Shown: positions 8,507-18,348, numbered from the stretch's first letter. The stretch: DNA of 64,000 bases from Pseudomonadota bacterium (GCA_018261905.1 JAGTRU010000003.1:62001-126000), one strand, 5' to 3'. Program-made: numbers and translations. The notes: generated by a model not told the origin, from the letters alone.

Positions 8507-9259
8507 ATGACTGACGACCAACTTCTCCGCTACAGCCGCCACATCCTGCTCGACGCCCTCGGTATCGAAGGCCAGGAACGCATCCTGGCCAGCCACGCCT
8601 TGATCATCGGGGCTGGCGGTTTGGGCTCGCCGGCGGCGCTCTACCTCGCCTCGGCCGGGATCGGGAAAATCACCCTGGTCGATAACGACACGGTCGATTT
8701 CACCAACCTGCAACGACAGATTCTCCATACCCAGGCCCGGGTTGGCATGGCGAAAGCCGAGTCGGGCAAGCTGGCACTGAGCGCCATCAATCCGGAAATC
8801 GACATCGTGCCGCTACAGGAACGGCTGGCCGGCGAAGCGCTTGACGCGCTGATCGCCACCGCCGATGTCGTGCTCGACTGTACCGACAATTTCGCCACCC
8901 GCCACGCCATCAACCGCGCCTGCGTTCACCACAAGAAACCCCTGGTGTCCGGCGCCGCCATCCGTTTCGACGGCCAGATCAGTGTCTACGACCTGCGTCG
9001 CGACGACTCGCCGTGCTACCACTGCCTGTTCCCGGAAGACAACGAGGTCGAGGAGGTCCGTTGCGCCATCATGGGCGTCTTCGCCCCGCTGACCGGCATC
9101 ATCGGCACCATGCAGGCCGCCGAGGCCCTGAAACTGGCGGCCGGCATCGGCGAATCGCTGACCGGCCGACTGCTGCTGCTCGATGTGCTGGATATGGAGT
9201 GGCGTACCGTGAAGTTCAAGAAGGATCCCGGCTGCACGGTTTGCGGCGCGCCCACCTAG
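8507..9259 (+). CDS. moeB: Molybdopterin-synthase adenylyltransferase (MoeB/ThiF/HesA family)
   Basis: E1-like enzyme that adenylates the C-terminal Gly of a sulfur-carrier protein (MoaD or ThiS). 250 residues with the nucleotide loop IIGAGGLGSPAA near residue 35, DNDTVDFTNLQRQ near residue 62, and the zinc-site pairs CYHC near residue 172 and CTVC near the C-terminus. Cys in EEVRCAIMGVFAPL corresponds to the MoeB-family conserved cysteine. Betaproteobacterial genomes often carry one such gene serving both moco and thiamine synthesis, so the partner is uncertain. It is isolated between the first repeat and convergent ribD. Confidence 0.9.
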   Translation: MTDDQLLRYSRHILLDALGIEGQERILASHALIIGAGGLGSPAALYLASAGIGKITLVDNDTVDFTNLQRQILHTQARVGMAKAESGKLALSAINPEIDIVPLQERLAGEALDALIATADVVLDCTDNFATRHAINRACVHHKKPLVSGAAIRFDGQISVYDLRRDDSPCYHCLFPEDNEVEEVRCAIMGVFAPLTGIIGTMQAAEALKLAAGIGESLTGRLLLLDVLDMEWRTVKFKKDPGCTVCGAPT

Positions 9260-9291
9260 CCGATCGTTACAGCACAGACACGTCGGTTGCC

Positions 9292-10380
9292 CTAGACCGG
9301 CCGGGCGAGAATCCGGATATCGTTGCCGACCATCCGCAGATCGCGAATCTGCAGTTGTTGTTTGCTCTCCAGGCTGGTCAGGGCCGGCAGGTTGAACAAG
9401 CCGTTGGCGGCATCGCCGATCAGGCAGGGCGCCAGATAGAGCAGCAGTTCGTCAACCAGGCCGGCGCGCATGAGCGAACCATTCAATTTGAAACCGGCCT
9501 CGGCGTGCACTTCATTGATGCCGCGCCGAGCCAGTTCTTCAAGCAGCGCCGGCAATTCCACCTTGCCGGCGGCATTGGGCAGGATCAGCACGTCGGCACC
9601 GGCCGCCCGCAGCGCGGCGATTTTTTCCGGCAGTTCGACCGCCCCGGCCAGCAACACCGGGCCGCCTTGCAGAATTTTGGCCGTCAGCGGCGTTTCCAGC
9701 CGGCTATCGACCACCACCCGCAGCGGCTGGCGGGAGGTTTCGACGGCGCGCACATTGAGTTGCGGATCATCGTCGCGCACCGTGCCGAAGCCGGTCAGGA
9801 TGGCGCAGGCACGGGCTCGCCAGGCATGGCCGTCGCGCCGCGCGTCGGGTCCGGTGATCCACTGGCTGAGGCCGTTCTGCAATGCCGTCTTGCCATCCAG
9901 ACTGGCTGCGGCTTTCAGGCGCAACCACGGGCGCCCACGGGTCATCCGCGAGACAAAACCGATGTTCAGTTCGCGCGCTTCGTTTTCCAGCAAACCGCTG
10001 GCCGTTGCGATGCCGGCCGCCTGCAGCAGCGCCAGACCTTTACCCGCCACCAGCGGATTGGGATCGCTCATCGCCGTGACGACACGACCGACTCCGGCAG
10101 CGATCAGGGCTTCGGCACAAGGCGGCGTCCTACCGAAATGGCCGCACGGCTCCAGCGTCACATAGGCCGTGGCGCCACGGGCCCGCTCGCCGGCGGCACG
10201 CAGGGCGTGCACTTCGGCATGCGGCTCGCCGGCCTTTTGATGCCAGCCTTGGCCGACGATTTCGCCGTCGCGTACCAGGACACACCCCACCCGCGGATTC
10301 GGCGAGGTCGTCCACAGGCCCTGCTCGGCCAACTGCAGGGCACGCGCCATCATGCCGTGATCGACGGCGGTAAAGCTCAT
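9292..10380 (-). CDS. ribD: Bifunctional riboflavin deaminase/reductase
   Basis: Catalyses the second and third steps of riboflavin synthesis: deamination of the pyrimidinone, then reduction of the ribosyl side chain. 362 residues. The N-terminal zinc deaminase has PHAEVHAL near residue 52 and [11 protein letters not shown] near residue 77; the C-terminal DHFR-like reductase covers about 150-362 ([14 protein letters not shown]). The start overlaps the nrdR stop by 4 bp, giving the usual nrdR-ribD pairing downstream of glyA. Confidence 0.95.
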   Translation of the reverse strand: MSFTAVDHGMMARALQLAEQGLWTTSPNPRVGCVLVRDGEIVGQGWHQKAGEPHAEVHALRAAGERARGATAYVTLEPCGHFGRTPPCAEALIAAGVGRVVTAMSDPNPLVAGKGLALLQAAGIATASGLLENEARELNIGFVSRMTRGRPWLRLKAAASLDGKTALQNGLSQWITGPDARRDGHAWRARACAILTGFGTVRDDDPQLNVRAVETSRQPLRVVVDSRLETPLTAKILQGGPVLLAGAVELPEKIAALRAAGADVLILPNAAGKVELPALLEELARRGINEVHAEAGFKLNGSLMRAGLVDELLLYLAPCLIGDAANGLFNLPALTSLESKQQLQIRDLRMVGNDIRILARPV

Positions 10381-10841
10381 TTTTTCTTGCTGGCCGGGGA
10401 GACTTCGCGGATTGCCTTGGAAAAGGCATCGACGTCTTCAAAATTGCGGTAAACCGAGGCAAAGCGGATGTAGGCCACCTTGTCGAGCTTTTTCAACTCG
10501 CGCATCACCAGTTCGCCCAGTTGTTGCGTCGTCACCTCCCGCTCGCCGGCGGTCAGCAGCATTTCCTCGATATCAGCGACGGCGGCATCGACCGACTCGA
10601 TCGACACCGGTCGTTTGCGCAAGGCCAGCTCCAGGCTGGCGCGCAGCTTGCCGCGGCTGAACTCGGCGCGCAGGCCGTTCTTCTTGACCACCTGCGGTAA
10701 CTGAATTTCCGCCCGCTCGTAGGTGGTGAAACGCTTGTCGCAGGCATTGCACTTTCTGCGGCGACGCACGACATCCGCCTCGTCGTTGAGTCGGGTATCG
10801 GCCACCGCCGTATCTTCGGCACCGCAGAAAGGACATTTCAT
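10377..10841 (-). CDS. nrdR: Transcriptional repressor NrdR
   Basis: ATP/dATP-sensing zinc-finger repressor of ribonucleotide reductase genes. 154 residues, the normal length. The N-terminal zinc ribbon reads MKCPFCG, with the second pair CNACDKR near residue 31, followed by an ATP-cone domain at about 49-139 ([16 protein letters not shown]). It lies between glyA and ribD on the same strand. The second GGATCGAG repeat separates it from glyA, so whether the two are still co-transcribed is unclear. Confidence 0.95.
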   Translation of the reverse strand: MKCPFCGAEDTAVADTRLNDEADVVRRRRKCNACDKRFTTYERAEIQLPQVVKKNGLRAEFSRGKLRASLELALRKRPVSIESVDAAVADIEEMLLTAGEREVTTQQLGELVMRELKKLDKVAYIRFASVYRNFEDVDAFSKAIREVSPASKKK

Positions 10842-10855
10842 AGCGAGGATCCAGG

Positions 10856-10914
10856 AATCAGGATCGAGGATCGAGTGGTTTTGCTAACAGCTCGATCCTG
10901 GATCCTCGATCCTA
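10856..10914. repeat. GGATCGAG palindromic intergenic repeat, copy 2
   Basis: AGGATCGAGGATCGAG at 10860-10875, loop TGGTTTTGCTAACAG at 10876-10890, then CTCGATCCTGGATCC and TCGATCCTA to 10914. It is inverted relative to copy 1: the loops are exact reverse complements. It fills the gap between glyA, whose TGA stop directly abuts it, and nrdR. Copies 1 and 2 flank moeB-ribD-nrdR in opposite orientations. Confidence 0.8.
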
Positions 10915-12165
10915 TCAAGCGCCGTACACCGGGAAACGTTTGCACAGCTCGGCGACCTTGGCGCGCACGGTGGCGGCCACGGCTTCGTCGTTCGGTGCAT
11001 CGAGGATATCGGCGACCAGATGGGCCACGGTCTCGGCTTCGATTTCGGTGAAGCCGCGGGTGGTCATGGCCGGCGAACCGATACGGATGCCCGAGGTGAC
11101 GAACGGCTTCTGCGGGTCGTTCGGGATGCCGTTCTTGTTGACCGTGATGTGGGCACGACCGAGCGCCGCTTCGGCTTCCTTGCCGGTGATGTTCTTGGCG
11201 CGCAGGTCAAGCAGGAAGACGTGGCTTTCGGTACGCCCGGAAACGACACGCAGGCCGCGTTCTTCCGACAGCACACGGGCCATGACGCGGGCGTTCATGA
11301 TCACTTGTTCCTGGTACTGCTTGAACTCGGGGGTGGCGGCTTCCTTGAAGGCGACGGCCTTGGCGGCGATCACATGCTCGAGCGGACCGCCTTGCAGGCC
11401 GGGGAAAATGGCGGAATTGATCGCCTTTTCATGCACGGCCTTCATCAGGATGATGCCGCCGCGCGGGCCGCGCAGGGTCTTGTGGGTGGTCGAGGTGACG
11501 ACGTCGGCAAAGGGCACCGGATTGGGATAGAAACCGGCGGCGATCAGGCCGGCGTAGTGGGCCATGTCGACCCAGAAAATGGCACCGACTTCCTTGGCGA
11601 CCTTGGCGAAACGCTCGAAATCGATGCGCAGCGAGTAGGCCGAGGCGCCGGCCACGATGATCTTCGGCTTGTGCTCGCGGGCCAGGGCTTCCATCTTGTC
11701 GTAGTCGATGGCTTCCTTGTCGTCGAGACCGTAGGAAACGACGTTGAACCACTTGCCGGACATGTTGAGCGGCATGCCATGGGTGAGGTGGCCGCCTTCG
11801 GCCAGGCTCATGCCCATGATGGTGTCGCCCGGTTTGGCAAAGGCCATCAGCACGGCCTGGTTGGCCTGCGAACCGGAATTCGGCTGGACATTGGCGGCAT
11901 CGGCGCCGAACAGGGCCTTCAGGCGGTCGATGGCGATCTGCTCGGCGACATCGACGTATTCGCAGCCACCGTAGTAGCGCTTGCCGGGATAGCCTTCGGC
12001 ATATTTGTTGGTGAGCTGGGAGCCTTGGGCTTCCATGACGGCCTTGCTCACGTAGTTTTCGGACGCGATCAGTTCGATATGGTCTTCCTGGCGCTGGGTT
12101 TCGGCCTGGATGGCCTGCCAGAGTTCAGGGTCAACTTTTGCCAGGGTGTCTTTCGCGGAAAACAT
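10915..12165 (-). CDS. glyA: Serine hydroxymethyltransferase
   Basis: PLP enzyme interconverting serine and glycine while charging tetrahydrofolate with a one-carbon unit. 416 residues, the usual bacterial length. The PLP-lysine segment is [14 protein letters not shown] near residue 225, and [17 protein letters not shown] near residue 33 is diagnostic. The one-carbon unit links it to thyA/folA elsewhere in this window. The order glyA-nrdR-ribD is a familiar proteobacterial cluster. Confidence 0.97.
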   Translation of the reverse strand: MFSAKDTLAKVDPELWQAIQAETQRQEDHIELIASENYVSKAVMEAQGSQLTNKYAEGYPGKRYYGGCEYVDVAEQIAIDRLKALFGADAANVQPNSGSQANQAVLMAFAKPGDTIMGMSLAEGGHLTHGMPLNMSGKWFNVVSYGLDDKEAIDYDKMEALAREHKPKIIVAGASAYSLRIDFERFAKVAKEVGAIFWVDMAHYAGLIAAGFYPNPVPFADVVTSTTHKTLRGPRGGIILMKAVHEKAINSAIFPGLQGGPLEHVIAAKAVAFKEAATPEFKQYQEQVIMNARVMARVLSEERGLRVVSGRTESHVFLLDLRAKNITGKEAEAALGRAHITVNKNGIPNDPQKPFVTSGIRIGSPAMTTRGFTEIEAETVAHLVADILDAPNDEAVAATVRAKVAELCKRFPVYGA

Positions 12166-12204
12166 GGGGAATGCCTCAAGCCATTGAAAAGGGCGTGAAT
12201 TTTA

Positions 12205-12861
12205 TCACGAGGGGAGTTCATCAAGAGCACCGGGCTCAAGATGCGTGGTTTCGGCCCAACTGTCGATATGCCAATGACCATCACGCAGCGAAATCCAGTT
12301 CAGACCGGCGTTGGGAATCAGGAAATCGCGCGGCGTTTCCAGGCCGTTGCCGCGCACAAATCGATTGATGATGTCGAGCACGCCGCCATGCAGGACGATG
12401 GCAACATTCTGCCCGGGATGCGCGGCGACGATCGCCTGGAGCTTGCTGGTCACCCGCCCGAACAGGGCAAGCAGGCTTTCGCCGTTCTCGAAGTCGTAAT
12501 GCGCATTGCGCCCTTCAAAGGCGGCGTAACCCTCGGGATATTTCGTCCTCGCCTGATCGTAAGTCAGGCCCTCGAAAATCCCGTAGCGGCGCTCGCGCAT
12601 TTCCGGAACGGACTGCGGCGTTAGTCCGAGGACCTGCCCGATGGCCTGCGCCGTACTCCAGGCCCGTTGCAGATCGCTGCCATAGAGCGCGACGATGCCG
12701 GCGCCCCGCAGCCAGCGCCCAGCCGCCGCGGCTTGCTGACGGCCGGTTTCATTGAGCGCGATATCGATCTGCCCCTGAATGCGCCGCTCGGCATTCCATT
12801 CGGTTTCGCCATGCCGCACCAGGCAGATGCGGGTCGGCCGGCTTGTAGGGATTTCCACCAT
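12205..12861 (-). CDS. Histidine phosphatase (phosphoglycerate-mutase-like) family protein
   Basis: 218 residues of the histidine phosphatase superfamily. The catalytic RHG motif is LVRHGETEWN near residue 14, with a second arginine region YGSDLQRAWSTAQ near residue 60 and the late histidine in VLHGGVLD near residue 160. Substrates in this family range from phosphoglycerate to alpha-ribazole phosphate, and nothing in the neighbourhood (glyA upstream of it in coordinates, TRAP genes divergent) decides between them. Divergent from dctQ. Confidence 0.82.
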   Translation of the reverse strand: MVEIPTSRPTRICLVRHGETEWNAERRIQGQIDIALNETGRQQAAAAGRWLRGAGIVALYGSDLQRAWSTAQAIGQVLGLTPQSVPEMRERRYGIFEGLTYDQARTKYPEGYAAFEGRNAHYDFENGESLLALFGRVTSKLQAIVAAHPGQNVAIVLHGGVLDIINRFVRGNGLETPRDFLIPNAGLNWISLRDGHWHIDSWAETTHLEPGALDELPS

Positions 12862-12963
12862 GTTCGCTCTAAACCCTTCGCGGTAAATTCTGTGCCGTGG
12901 GATTTTTCATCGCCCCGGACACTTCTAGAAGCCGGGCATTTTATCAATCGAGGAGAACTTTTC

Positions 12964-13557
12964 GTGACCCTTCTGCTCAAGCTCTCGCAGCTGATCGACC
13001 AGCTCAACGAGTTAGTCGGCAAAAGCGCCTTCTGGCTGGTGCTGGTAATGACCATCATCTGCGCCGGCAACGCCAGCGTCCGCTTCATGTTCAATTACAG
13101 CTCCAACGGCCTGCTGGAAATCCAGTGGTACCTGTTCGCCGCCGTTTTCCTGCTGTGCTCGCCCTATACCCTGCAAAAGAACGAACATGTGCGCATCGAC
13201 GTCCTGGCCGGCAAACTGCCGCCCAAAGGCCAGGCCGTGATCGACATCATCGGCACCCTGTTCTTCCTGCTGCCGATGGTGATTGCCATCCTCTGGCTGT
13301 CGCTGCCGCTGGTCGCCGAATCGTACAAGATCAACGAAATGTCGGCCAATGCCGGCGGCCTGATCCGTTGGCCGGTCAAGCTGCTGTTGCCGGTCGGCTT
13401 CACGCTGCTGGCCCTGCAGGGCATTTCCGAACTGATCAAGCGCATCGCCTTCCTGGCCGGCCGCATCGACGATCCGAGCCGCAAAACGCACGGCCCGACA
13501 GCAGAAGAAGAACTGGCCGCCGCCATTGCCGCCGCCAAAGCCAAGGAGGCCAAATAA
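12964..13557 (+). CDS. dctQ: TRAP transporter small permease subunit
   Basis: Small membrane subunit (DctQ-type) of a tripartite ATP-independent periplasmic transporter. 197 residues with four predicted membrane segments. The GTG start at 12964 is chosen because GAGGAGAA at 12950-12957 is well placed and the protein then begins with the normal cytoplasmic end; the frame runs open further upstream without a site. Its stop shares a base with the ATG of the large permease, so translation is tightly coupled. A charged Ala/Glu tail follows the last helix. Confidence 0.9.
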   Translation: MTLLLKLSQLIDQLNELVGKSAFWLVLVMTIICAGNASVRFMFNYSSNGLLEIQWYLFAAVFLLCSPYTLQKNEHVRIDVLAGKLPPKGQAVIDIIGTLFFLLPMVIAILWLSLPLVAESYKINEMSANAGGLIRWPVKLLLPVGFTLLALQGISELIKRIAFLAGRIDDPSRKTHGPTAEEELAAAIAAAKAKEAK

Positions 13558-15032
13558 TGGAATGGATCATCGGCAACATGGCGCCCATGATGTTCGGCGC
13601 CCTCGTCCTCTTCCTGCTCTTCGGCTACCCGGTCGCCTTTTCGCTGGCCGCCAACGGCATTTTCTTCGGCATTATCGGCGTCCAGGTCGGGCTGCTCCAC
13701 CCGGCCCTGTTCCAGGCGCTGCCCGAGCGCATCTTCGGCATCATGGCCAACGACACGCTGCTCGCCATCCCCTTCTTCACCTTCATGGGCCTGATTCTCG
13801 AACGCTCCGGCATGGCCGAGGATCTGCTCGACACCATCGGCCAGCTCTTCGGCCCGCTGCGCGGCGGCCTGGCCTACGCCGTGATTTTCGTCGGCGCCCT
13901 GCTTGCCGCAACGACCGGCGTCGTCGCCGCCTCGGTCATTTCGATGGGTCTCATCTCGCTCCCCATCATGCTCCGCTACGGTTACGATAAACGCCTCGCC
14001 GCCGGCGTCATCGCCGCCTCCGGCACCCTGGCCCAGATCATTCCGCCGTCGCTGGTACTGATCATCATGGCCGACCAGTTGGGCAAGTCGGTCGGCGACA
14101 TGTACGAAGGCGCAATGATTCCCGGCCTGATCCTGACCGCCATGTATGTCGGCTACGTCGTCCTGCTCACCATTTTCAAGCCCAGCGCCGCCCCGGCCCT
14201 GCCGCCCGAAGCACGCAGCCTGCGCGGCCTGAAACTGATGCTGCGCGTCATGACCACGCTGGTGCCGCCGCTGGTCCTGATCTTCCTGGTCCTCGGCACC
14301 ATCTTCCTCGGCATCGCGACGCCGACCGAAGGCGGCGCCATGGGTGCGGCCGGCGCGCTGATCCTGGCCCTGGCCCGCAAACGGATCAACTTCAAGCTGC
14401 TCAAGCAGGCCATGGAGACCACCGGCAAGCTGTCGTCCTTCGTCGTCTTCATCCTGGTCGGCTCGACGGTGTTCGGCCTGGTCTTCCGCGGCGTCAATGG
14501 CGACCTCTGGGTCGAGCACCTGCTGCTCGGTCTGCCCGGCGGCAAACTCGGTTTCCTGATCGTCGTCAATATCCTGGTTTTCCTGCTCGCCTTCTTCCTC
14601 GACTTCTTCGAACTGTCCTTCATCATCGTGCCGCTGCTGGCGCCGGTGGCCGAAAAACTGGGCATCGACCTGGTCTGGTTCGGCGTGCTGCTCGCGGTCA
14701 ATATGCAGACCTCCTTCATGCACCCGCCGTTCGGCTTCGCACTCTTCTACCTGCGCTCAGTGGCCCCAGCCTCGGTCAAGACGACGGATATTTACTGGGG
14801 CGCCATTCCCTTCGTCTGCATCCAGATCATCATGGTTGCCATCATCATCATCTTCCCCGGCGTGGTGAGTTATGGCGACGATGCCCAACGGGCCGCCGCC
14901 GCCCTCGAAAGATCGGGCGAAGGCCCCGCCCCGATCGACCTCAATACCTTGATGCAGGGCGATAGCAACGAGGAGAACAAGACTCAGGACTCGAATGCCG
15001 ACCTGTTGAAAAACCTGCAGGGCGACAAATAG
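13557..15032 (+). CDS. dctM: TRAP transporter large permease subunit
   Basis: DctM-type transport subunit that uses the sodium gradient to import an organic acid delivered by a binding protein. 491 residues with about 12 membrane segments, longer than the usual 425-440 because of an extended loop around residues 205-235 and a polar C-terminal tail. ATTGVVAASVISMGLISLP near residue 120 is typical of the permease core. The start overlaps the dctQ stop. The length and the type of the nearby binding protein point to the mannitol/chloroaromatic-annotated TRAP subgroup, whose real substrates are often 2-oxo acids or lactate. Confidence 0.92.
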   Translation: MEWIIGNMAPMMFGALVLFLLFGYPVAFSLAANGIFFGIIGVQVGLLHPALFQALPERIFGIMANDTLLAIPFFTFMGLILERSGMAEDLLDTIGQLFGPLRGGLAYAVIFVGALLAATTGVVAASVISMGLISLPIMLRYGYDKRLAAGVIAASGTLAQIIPPSLVLIIMADQLGKSVGDMYEGAMIPGLILTAMYVGYVVLLTIFKPSAAPALPPEARSLRGLKLMLRVMTTLVPPLVLIFLVLGTIFLGIATPTEGGAMGAAGALILALARKRINFKLLKQAMETTGKLSSFVVFILVGSTVFGLVFRGVNGDLWVEHLLLGLPGGKLGFLIVVNILVFLLAFFLDFFELSFIIVPLLAPVAEKLGIDLVWFGVLLAVNMQTSFMHPPFGFALFYLRSVAPASVKTTDIYWGAIPFVCIQIIMVAIIIIFPGVVSYGDDAQRAAAALERSGEGPAPIDLNTLMQGDSNEENKTQDSNADLLKNLQGDK

Positions 15033-15054
15033 CCGGCGATCTCCTTAACTACCC

Positions 15055-15083
15055 AAAGGCGGGGTTGCGACCCCGCCTTTTTC
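15055..15083 (+). terminator. Rho-independent terminator after dctM
   Basis: Perfect 11-bp stem AAAGGCGGGGT (15055-15065) / ACCCCGCCTTT (15070-15080) with a TGCG loop and a T-rich tail, 22 bp after the dctM stop. Confidence 0.9.
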
Positions 15084-15084
15084 A

Positions 15085-15114
15085 TTGATAGCCCGCCCCT
15101 ATCCGCGGTATAAA
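15085..15114 (+). promoter_or_regulatory. Candidate sigma-70 promoter of dps
   Basis: TTGATA (15085-15090), an 18-bp spacer, then TATAAA (15109-15114), just after the dctM terminator and about 110 bp upstream of the dps start. No OxyR-type site was recognised. Confidence 0.45.
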
Positions 15115-15223
15115 AACATTGCATTGGCCCGCCGCCATGTCTGGCCGGACAATGCCAAGACACCTCCCAGCGACCTTACGCCCCCTGGCGAGCCGACTCA
15201 AACCCGCAATAAAGGAGCACCTC

Positions 15224-15688
15224 ATGGATATCGGCATCAGCAAGAAAGACCGCGAACAAATCGCCGAAGGACTGTCCCGCCTGCTGGCGGACTCCTACAC
15301 CCTGTACTTGAAGACGCACAACTTCCACTGGAATGTCACCGGCCCGATGTTCAATACCCTGCACGTAATGTTCATGGGCCAATACACCGAACTGTGGAAT
15401 GCGCTCGACCTGATCGCCGAGCGCATCCGCGCCCTCGGTTTCCCGGCCCCCGGCACCTACAAGGAGTTCGTCAAGCTGACGGTGATCAAGGAAAGCGAAG
15501 GCGTGCCCACTGCCACCGAAATGCTCAAGCAATTGCTGGCCGGCCAGGAAGCGGTAACCAAGACGGCGCGCAGCATTTTCCCCATGGTCGACAAAGCCGG
15601 CGACGAGCCAACCGCCGACCTGCTGACCCAGCGCATGCAGATCCACGAAAAAAATGCCTGGATGCTGCGCAGCATGCTCGAGGCCTGA
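15224..15688 (+). CDS. dps: Dps-family ferritin-like DNA-protection protein
   Basis: 154-residue mini-ferritin that oxidises and stores iron and protects DNA during stress or starvation. The inter-subunit ferroxidase site is visible: [15 protein letters not shown] near residue 30 and the acidic helix [10 protein letters not shown] near residue 65. The ATG at 15224 is preceded by AAAGGAG (15211-15217); the longer open frame upstream lacks such a site. It sits between the TRAP permease genes and the convergent TRAP binding-protein gene, with terminators on both sides, so it is an independent transcription unit. Confidence 0.92.
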   Translation: MDIGISKKDREQIAEGLSRLLADSYTLYLKTHNFHWNVTGPMFNTLHVMFMGQYTELWNALDLIAERIRALGFPAPGTYKEFVKLTVIKESEGVPTATEMLKQLLAGQEAVTKTARSIFPMVDKAGDEPTADLLTQRMQIHEKNAWMLRSMLEA

Positions 15689-15702
15689 GCAAAAACGCTG
15701 GA

Positions 15703-15739
15703 CACAAAAAAACCCGCGAATTTCGCGGGTTTTTTTGTG
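15703..15739. terminator. Bidirectional terminator between dps and dctP
   Basis: Stem ACCCGCGA (15712-15719) / TCGCGGGT (15723-15730) flanked by seven or more A on the left and T on the right, so it can end both the rightward dps and the leftward dctP transcripts. Confidence 0.9.
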
Positions 15740-15753
15740 GGCTGGCGTAGCGT

Positions 15754-16842
15754 TTATTTGTGCGACTGCAGGAAGCCGTCCATCCGGTATTCGGCGACGC
15801 TGAACCAGGCGTTCAGCGTCTTCCGGTATTTTTCGTACTCGGTATAGATTTTCTTGAAGGCGGGGTTCTTGGCCGACTCGTCGGCATAGAGTTGTTGGGC
15901 CGCCTTGTAAGCAGCCCCCATGATTTCGTCGGAATAACGTTGCAGCTTGACGCCGTTCTGCAGCAGTTTGGAGAGGGCGATCGGATTCTTGTGATCGTAT
16001 TCCGCCATCATCGTCACGTTGGCCTCGTAGGCCGCGGCCTGGAAGGCTTCCTGGTATTCCTTGGGCAACTTGGCCCACTCGGCCTTGTTCACGAAGAAGT
16101 GGATGGTCGGGCCCGGTTCCCACCAGCCCGGGTAGTAGTAATTCTTGGCCACCTTGTAGAAGCCCAGCTTCTCGTCGTCGTAGGGACCGACCCACTCGGC
16201 CGCGTCGATGGTGCCTTTTTCCAGCGCCGGGTAGATATCGCCACCGGCGATCTGCTGCGGCACGGCGCCCAGCGCCGCAAAGACATTACCGCCCAGACCG
16301 GCGATGCGCATCTTCAGTCCCTTGACTTCGTCCAGGGTCTTGACTTCCTTGCGGAACCAGCCGCCCATCTGGGTCCCGGTATTGCCGCCGGCGAAGGAAA
16401 TGACGTTGTAGTTGGAATAAAACTCGTCGAGCAGTTTCTGGCCACCGCCGAAATAGATCCAGGCGTTCATCTGGCGGGCATTCATGCCGAAGGGCACGGC
16501 CGTACCGAAGCCGAAAGTCTTGTCCTTGCCGACGTAGTAGTAGGAACAGGTATGGCAGCACTCGACGGTGCCTTGCTGCACGGCATCCAGGGCCTGCAGG
16601 CCGGGGACGATTTCGCCGCCGGCAAAGACGCGGATGTCGAATTTGCCGCCGGTCATTGCCCGCAGGCGATTGGCCAGGACATCGGCGCCACCGTAGATGG
16701 TATCGAGACTCTTGGGAAAACTCGAGGTCAGGCGCCACTTGATGCTCGGCAACTCGGCGGCGATCGCCGGAGCCGCCAGGGTTGTCGCCGCACCGGCCGC
16801 GGCACCGATGGACGCTTTTTTCAGAAAATCACGACGTTGCAT
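15754..16842 (-). CDS. dctP: TRAP transporter substrate-binding protein (DctP family)
   Basis: Periplasmic solute receptor of 362 residues with a twin-arginine-type leader (MQRRDFLKKASIGAAAG) ending AAPAIAAELP. Family features include the ligand-clamping arginine region KGLKMRIAGLGGNV near residue 175 and AAEWVGPYDDEKLGFYKVA near residue 225, as in the 2-oxoacid/lactate-type binding proteins. The ATG at 16842 has a strong GGAGGAGA 5 bp upstream. It presumably serves dctQM, but it is transcribed towards them from 1.8 kb away with dps in between, so it must be expressed separately. Confidence 0.92.
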   Translation of the reverse strand: MQRRDFLKKASIGAAAGAATTLAAPAIAAELPSIKWRLTSSFPKSLDTIYGGADVLANRLRAMTGGKFDIRVFAGGEIVPGLQALDAVQQGTVECCHTCSYYYVGKDKTFGFGTAVPFGMNARQMNAWIYFGGGQKLLDEFYSNYNVISFAGGNTGTQMGGWFRKEVKTLDEVKGLKMRIAGLGGNVFAALGAVPQQIAGGDIYPALEKGTIDAAEWVGPYDDEKLGFYKVAKNYYYPGWWEPGPTIHFFVNKAEWAKLPKEYQEAFQAAAYEANVTMMAEYDHKNPIALSKLLQNGVKLQRYSDEIMGAAYKAAQQLYADESAKNPAFKKIYTEYEKYRKTLNAWFSVAEYRMDGFLQSHK

Positions 16843-16944
16843 GTTGTCTCCTCCAGAATAATTGGGCACGTCAAGCTGACTAGCTGATTCATTCTAAACA
16901 AAGCAACAACTTTGGCGAGTTGCGGAAAACCCTAATGTAATGAA

Positions 16945-18288
16945 CTACTCGCCGGCCACCGTCATCCGGTCGAGCAGAATGGAACCGGTCTGCTTCGAAC
17001 CACGCACCTGGACATCGCGCCCCACTGCAACCATACCGGCGAACATCGTCTTGAGATTGCCGGCGATGGTGATCTCCTCGACCGGATAGGCGATCTTGCC
17101 GTTTTCCACCCAGTAGCCAGCGGCCCCGCGCGAGTAGTCGCCGGTCACGTAATTGATGCCGTGGCCGAGCAGTTCGGTAACCAGCAGGCCGCGGTTCATC
17201 TGCGCCAGCAGGCCGGCCAGGTCGTGCTCACCCGGTTCGATGATCAGGTTGTGGCTGCCGCCGGCATTGGCCGTGCTCGGCATGCCCAGCTTGCGACCGG
17301 AGTAGGTACTGAGGAAATAGCCCTGCAGGATGCCATTGCTGACGATTTCGCGATCCCGCGTCGCCACCCCGTCGCTGTCGAACGTCGATGAGCCCAGACC
17401 ACGCATGATGTGCGGCCGCTCGCTGATATTGACGAAATCCGGCATTACCCGCTTGCCGAGATGATCGAGCAGGAACGAAGATTTGCGATAAAGGGCACCA
17501 CCGCTGACAGCATGCACCAGGCTGCCGAGCAGGCCGCCGGCCAGCGGCGCTTCGAACAGTACCGGGAATTCGCCGGTCTTGACCTTGCGCCCACCGAGAC
17601 GAGCGACGGCGCGTTCGGCGGCGATCCGCCCGACGCTGGCCGCATCGTCCAGTTCGTCGGCGCAGCGGCGGGTGGTGTACCAGTCGTCGCGCTGCATCGC
17701 ATCCTGTTCGCCGGCAATCACCGAGCAGGAAATGTAATGGCGCGAGGTCGGGTAGCCGCCCATGAAACCGAGGCTGTTGGCCGAGACGAAATGCGCCTGC
17801 TGGGTGGACACCGAAGCCCCCTCCGAATTGCTGATCAGCGGGCTGGCCTGGAAAGCCGCCTGTTCGCAGCGGCGCGCCGTTTCGATGGCATCCTCGACGC
17901 TCAGCGCCCACGGATGGTAGAGATCGAGATCGGGACAGTCTTTCGCCATCAGCGCCACGTCGGCCAGGCCGGCACAATCGTCCTCGGCCGTGAAGCGGGC
18001 GATGTTCAGTGCCGCCTCGACCGTCTCGCGCAAAGCCTGCGGCGAAAAGTCGGAAGTGCTGGCGTAACCCTTGCGCTGGCCGGAATAGATGGTGATGCCG
18101 ATGCCCTTATCGCGATTGAATTCGATGGTTTCAACCTCGTCGCAACGGACCCCGACCGACTGCCCGAAACCTTCGGAGACATCGACCTCGCAGGCGCTGG
18201 CACCCTTTTCCCTGGCATGCTTGAGAACATCCTCGGCCAGTTGCTGCAGGGTCGGGAAGGCGTAGGAGAAGGTGGCGACATCAGGCAT
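16945..18288 (-). CDS. pmbA: PmbA/TldE metalloprotease-complex subunit
   Basis: 447 residues, typical PmbA length. With TldD it forms a protease that processes modified peptides such as microcins and degrades unfolded peptides; TldE itself lacks the HExxxH zinc motif, and none is seen here. Family segments include GIGITIYSGQRKGYASTSD near residue 62, SEGASVSTQQ near residue 163 and GAAGYWVENGKIAYPVEEIT near residue 390. It is divergent from darP, a standard arrangement in this class; tldD is not in the window. Confidence 0.94.
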   Translation of the reverse strand: MPDVATFSYAFPTLQQLAEDVLKHAREKGASACEVDVSEGFGQSVGVRCDEVETIEFNRDKGIGITIYSGQRKGYASTSDFSPQALRETVEAALNIARFTAEDDCAGLADVALMAKDCPDLDLYHPWALSVEDAIETARRCEQAAFQASPLISNSEGASVSTQQAHFVSANSLGFMGGYPTSRHYISCSVIAGEQDAMQRDDWYTTRRCADELDDAASVGRIAAERAVARLGGRKVKTGEFPVLFEAPLAGGLLGSLVHAVSGGALYRKSSFLLDHLGKRVMPDFVNISERPHIMRGLGSSTFDSDGVATRDREIVSNGILQGYFLSTYSGRKLGMPSTANAGGSHNLIIEPGEHDLAGLLAQMNRGLLVTELLGHGINYVTGDYSRGAAGYWVENGKIAYPVEEITIAGNLKTMFAGMVAVGRDVQVRGSKQTGSILLDRMTVAGE

Positions 18289-18348
18289 GAAAGGGGCGTC
18301 CGGACGGGAAAGTCGCTATCATAGCAGCCCACCATTGCCCGCCTGCGA

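Noticed and set aside
13164..14723. 519-codon minus-strand frame opposite dctQM
   Set aside because: Extremely acidic Asp/Gln/Glu-rich translation, typical of the antisense of hydrophobic membrane-protein codons.
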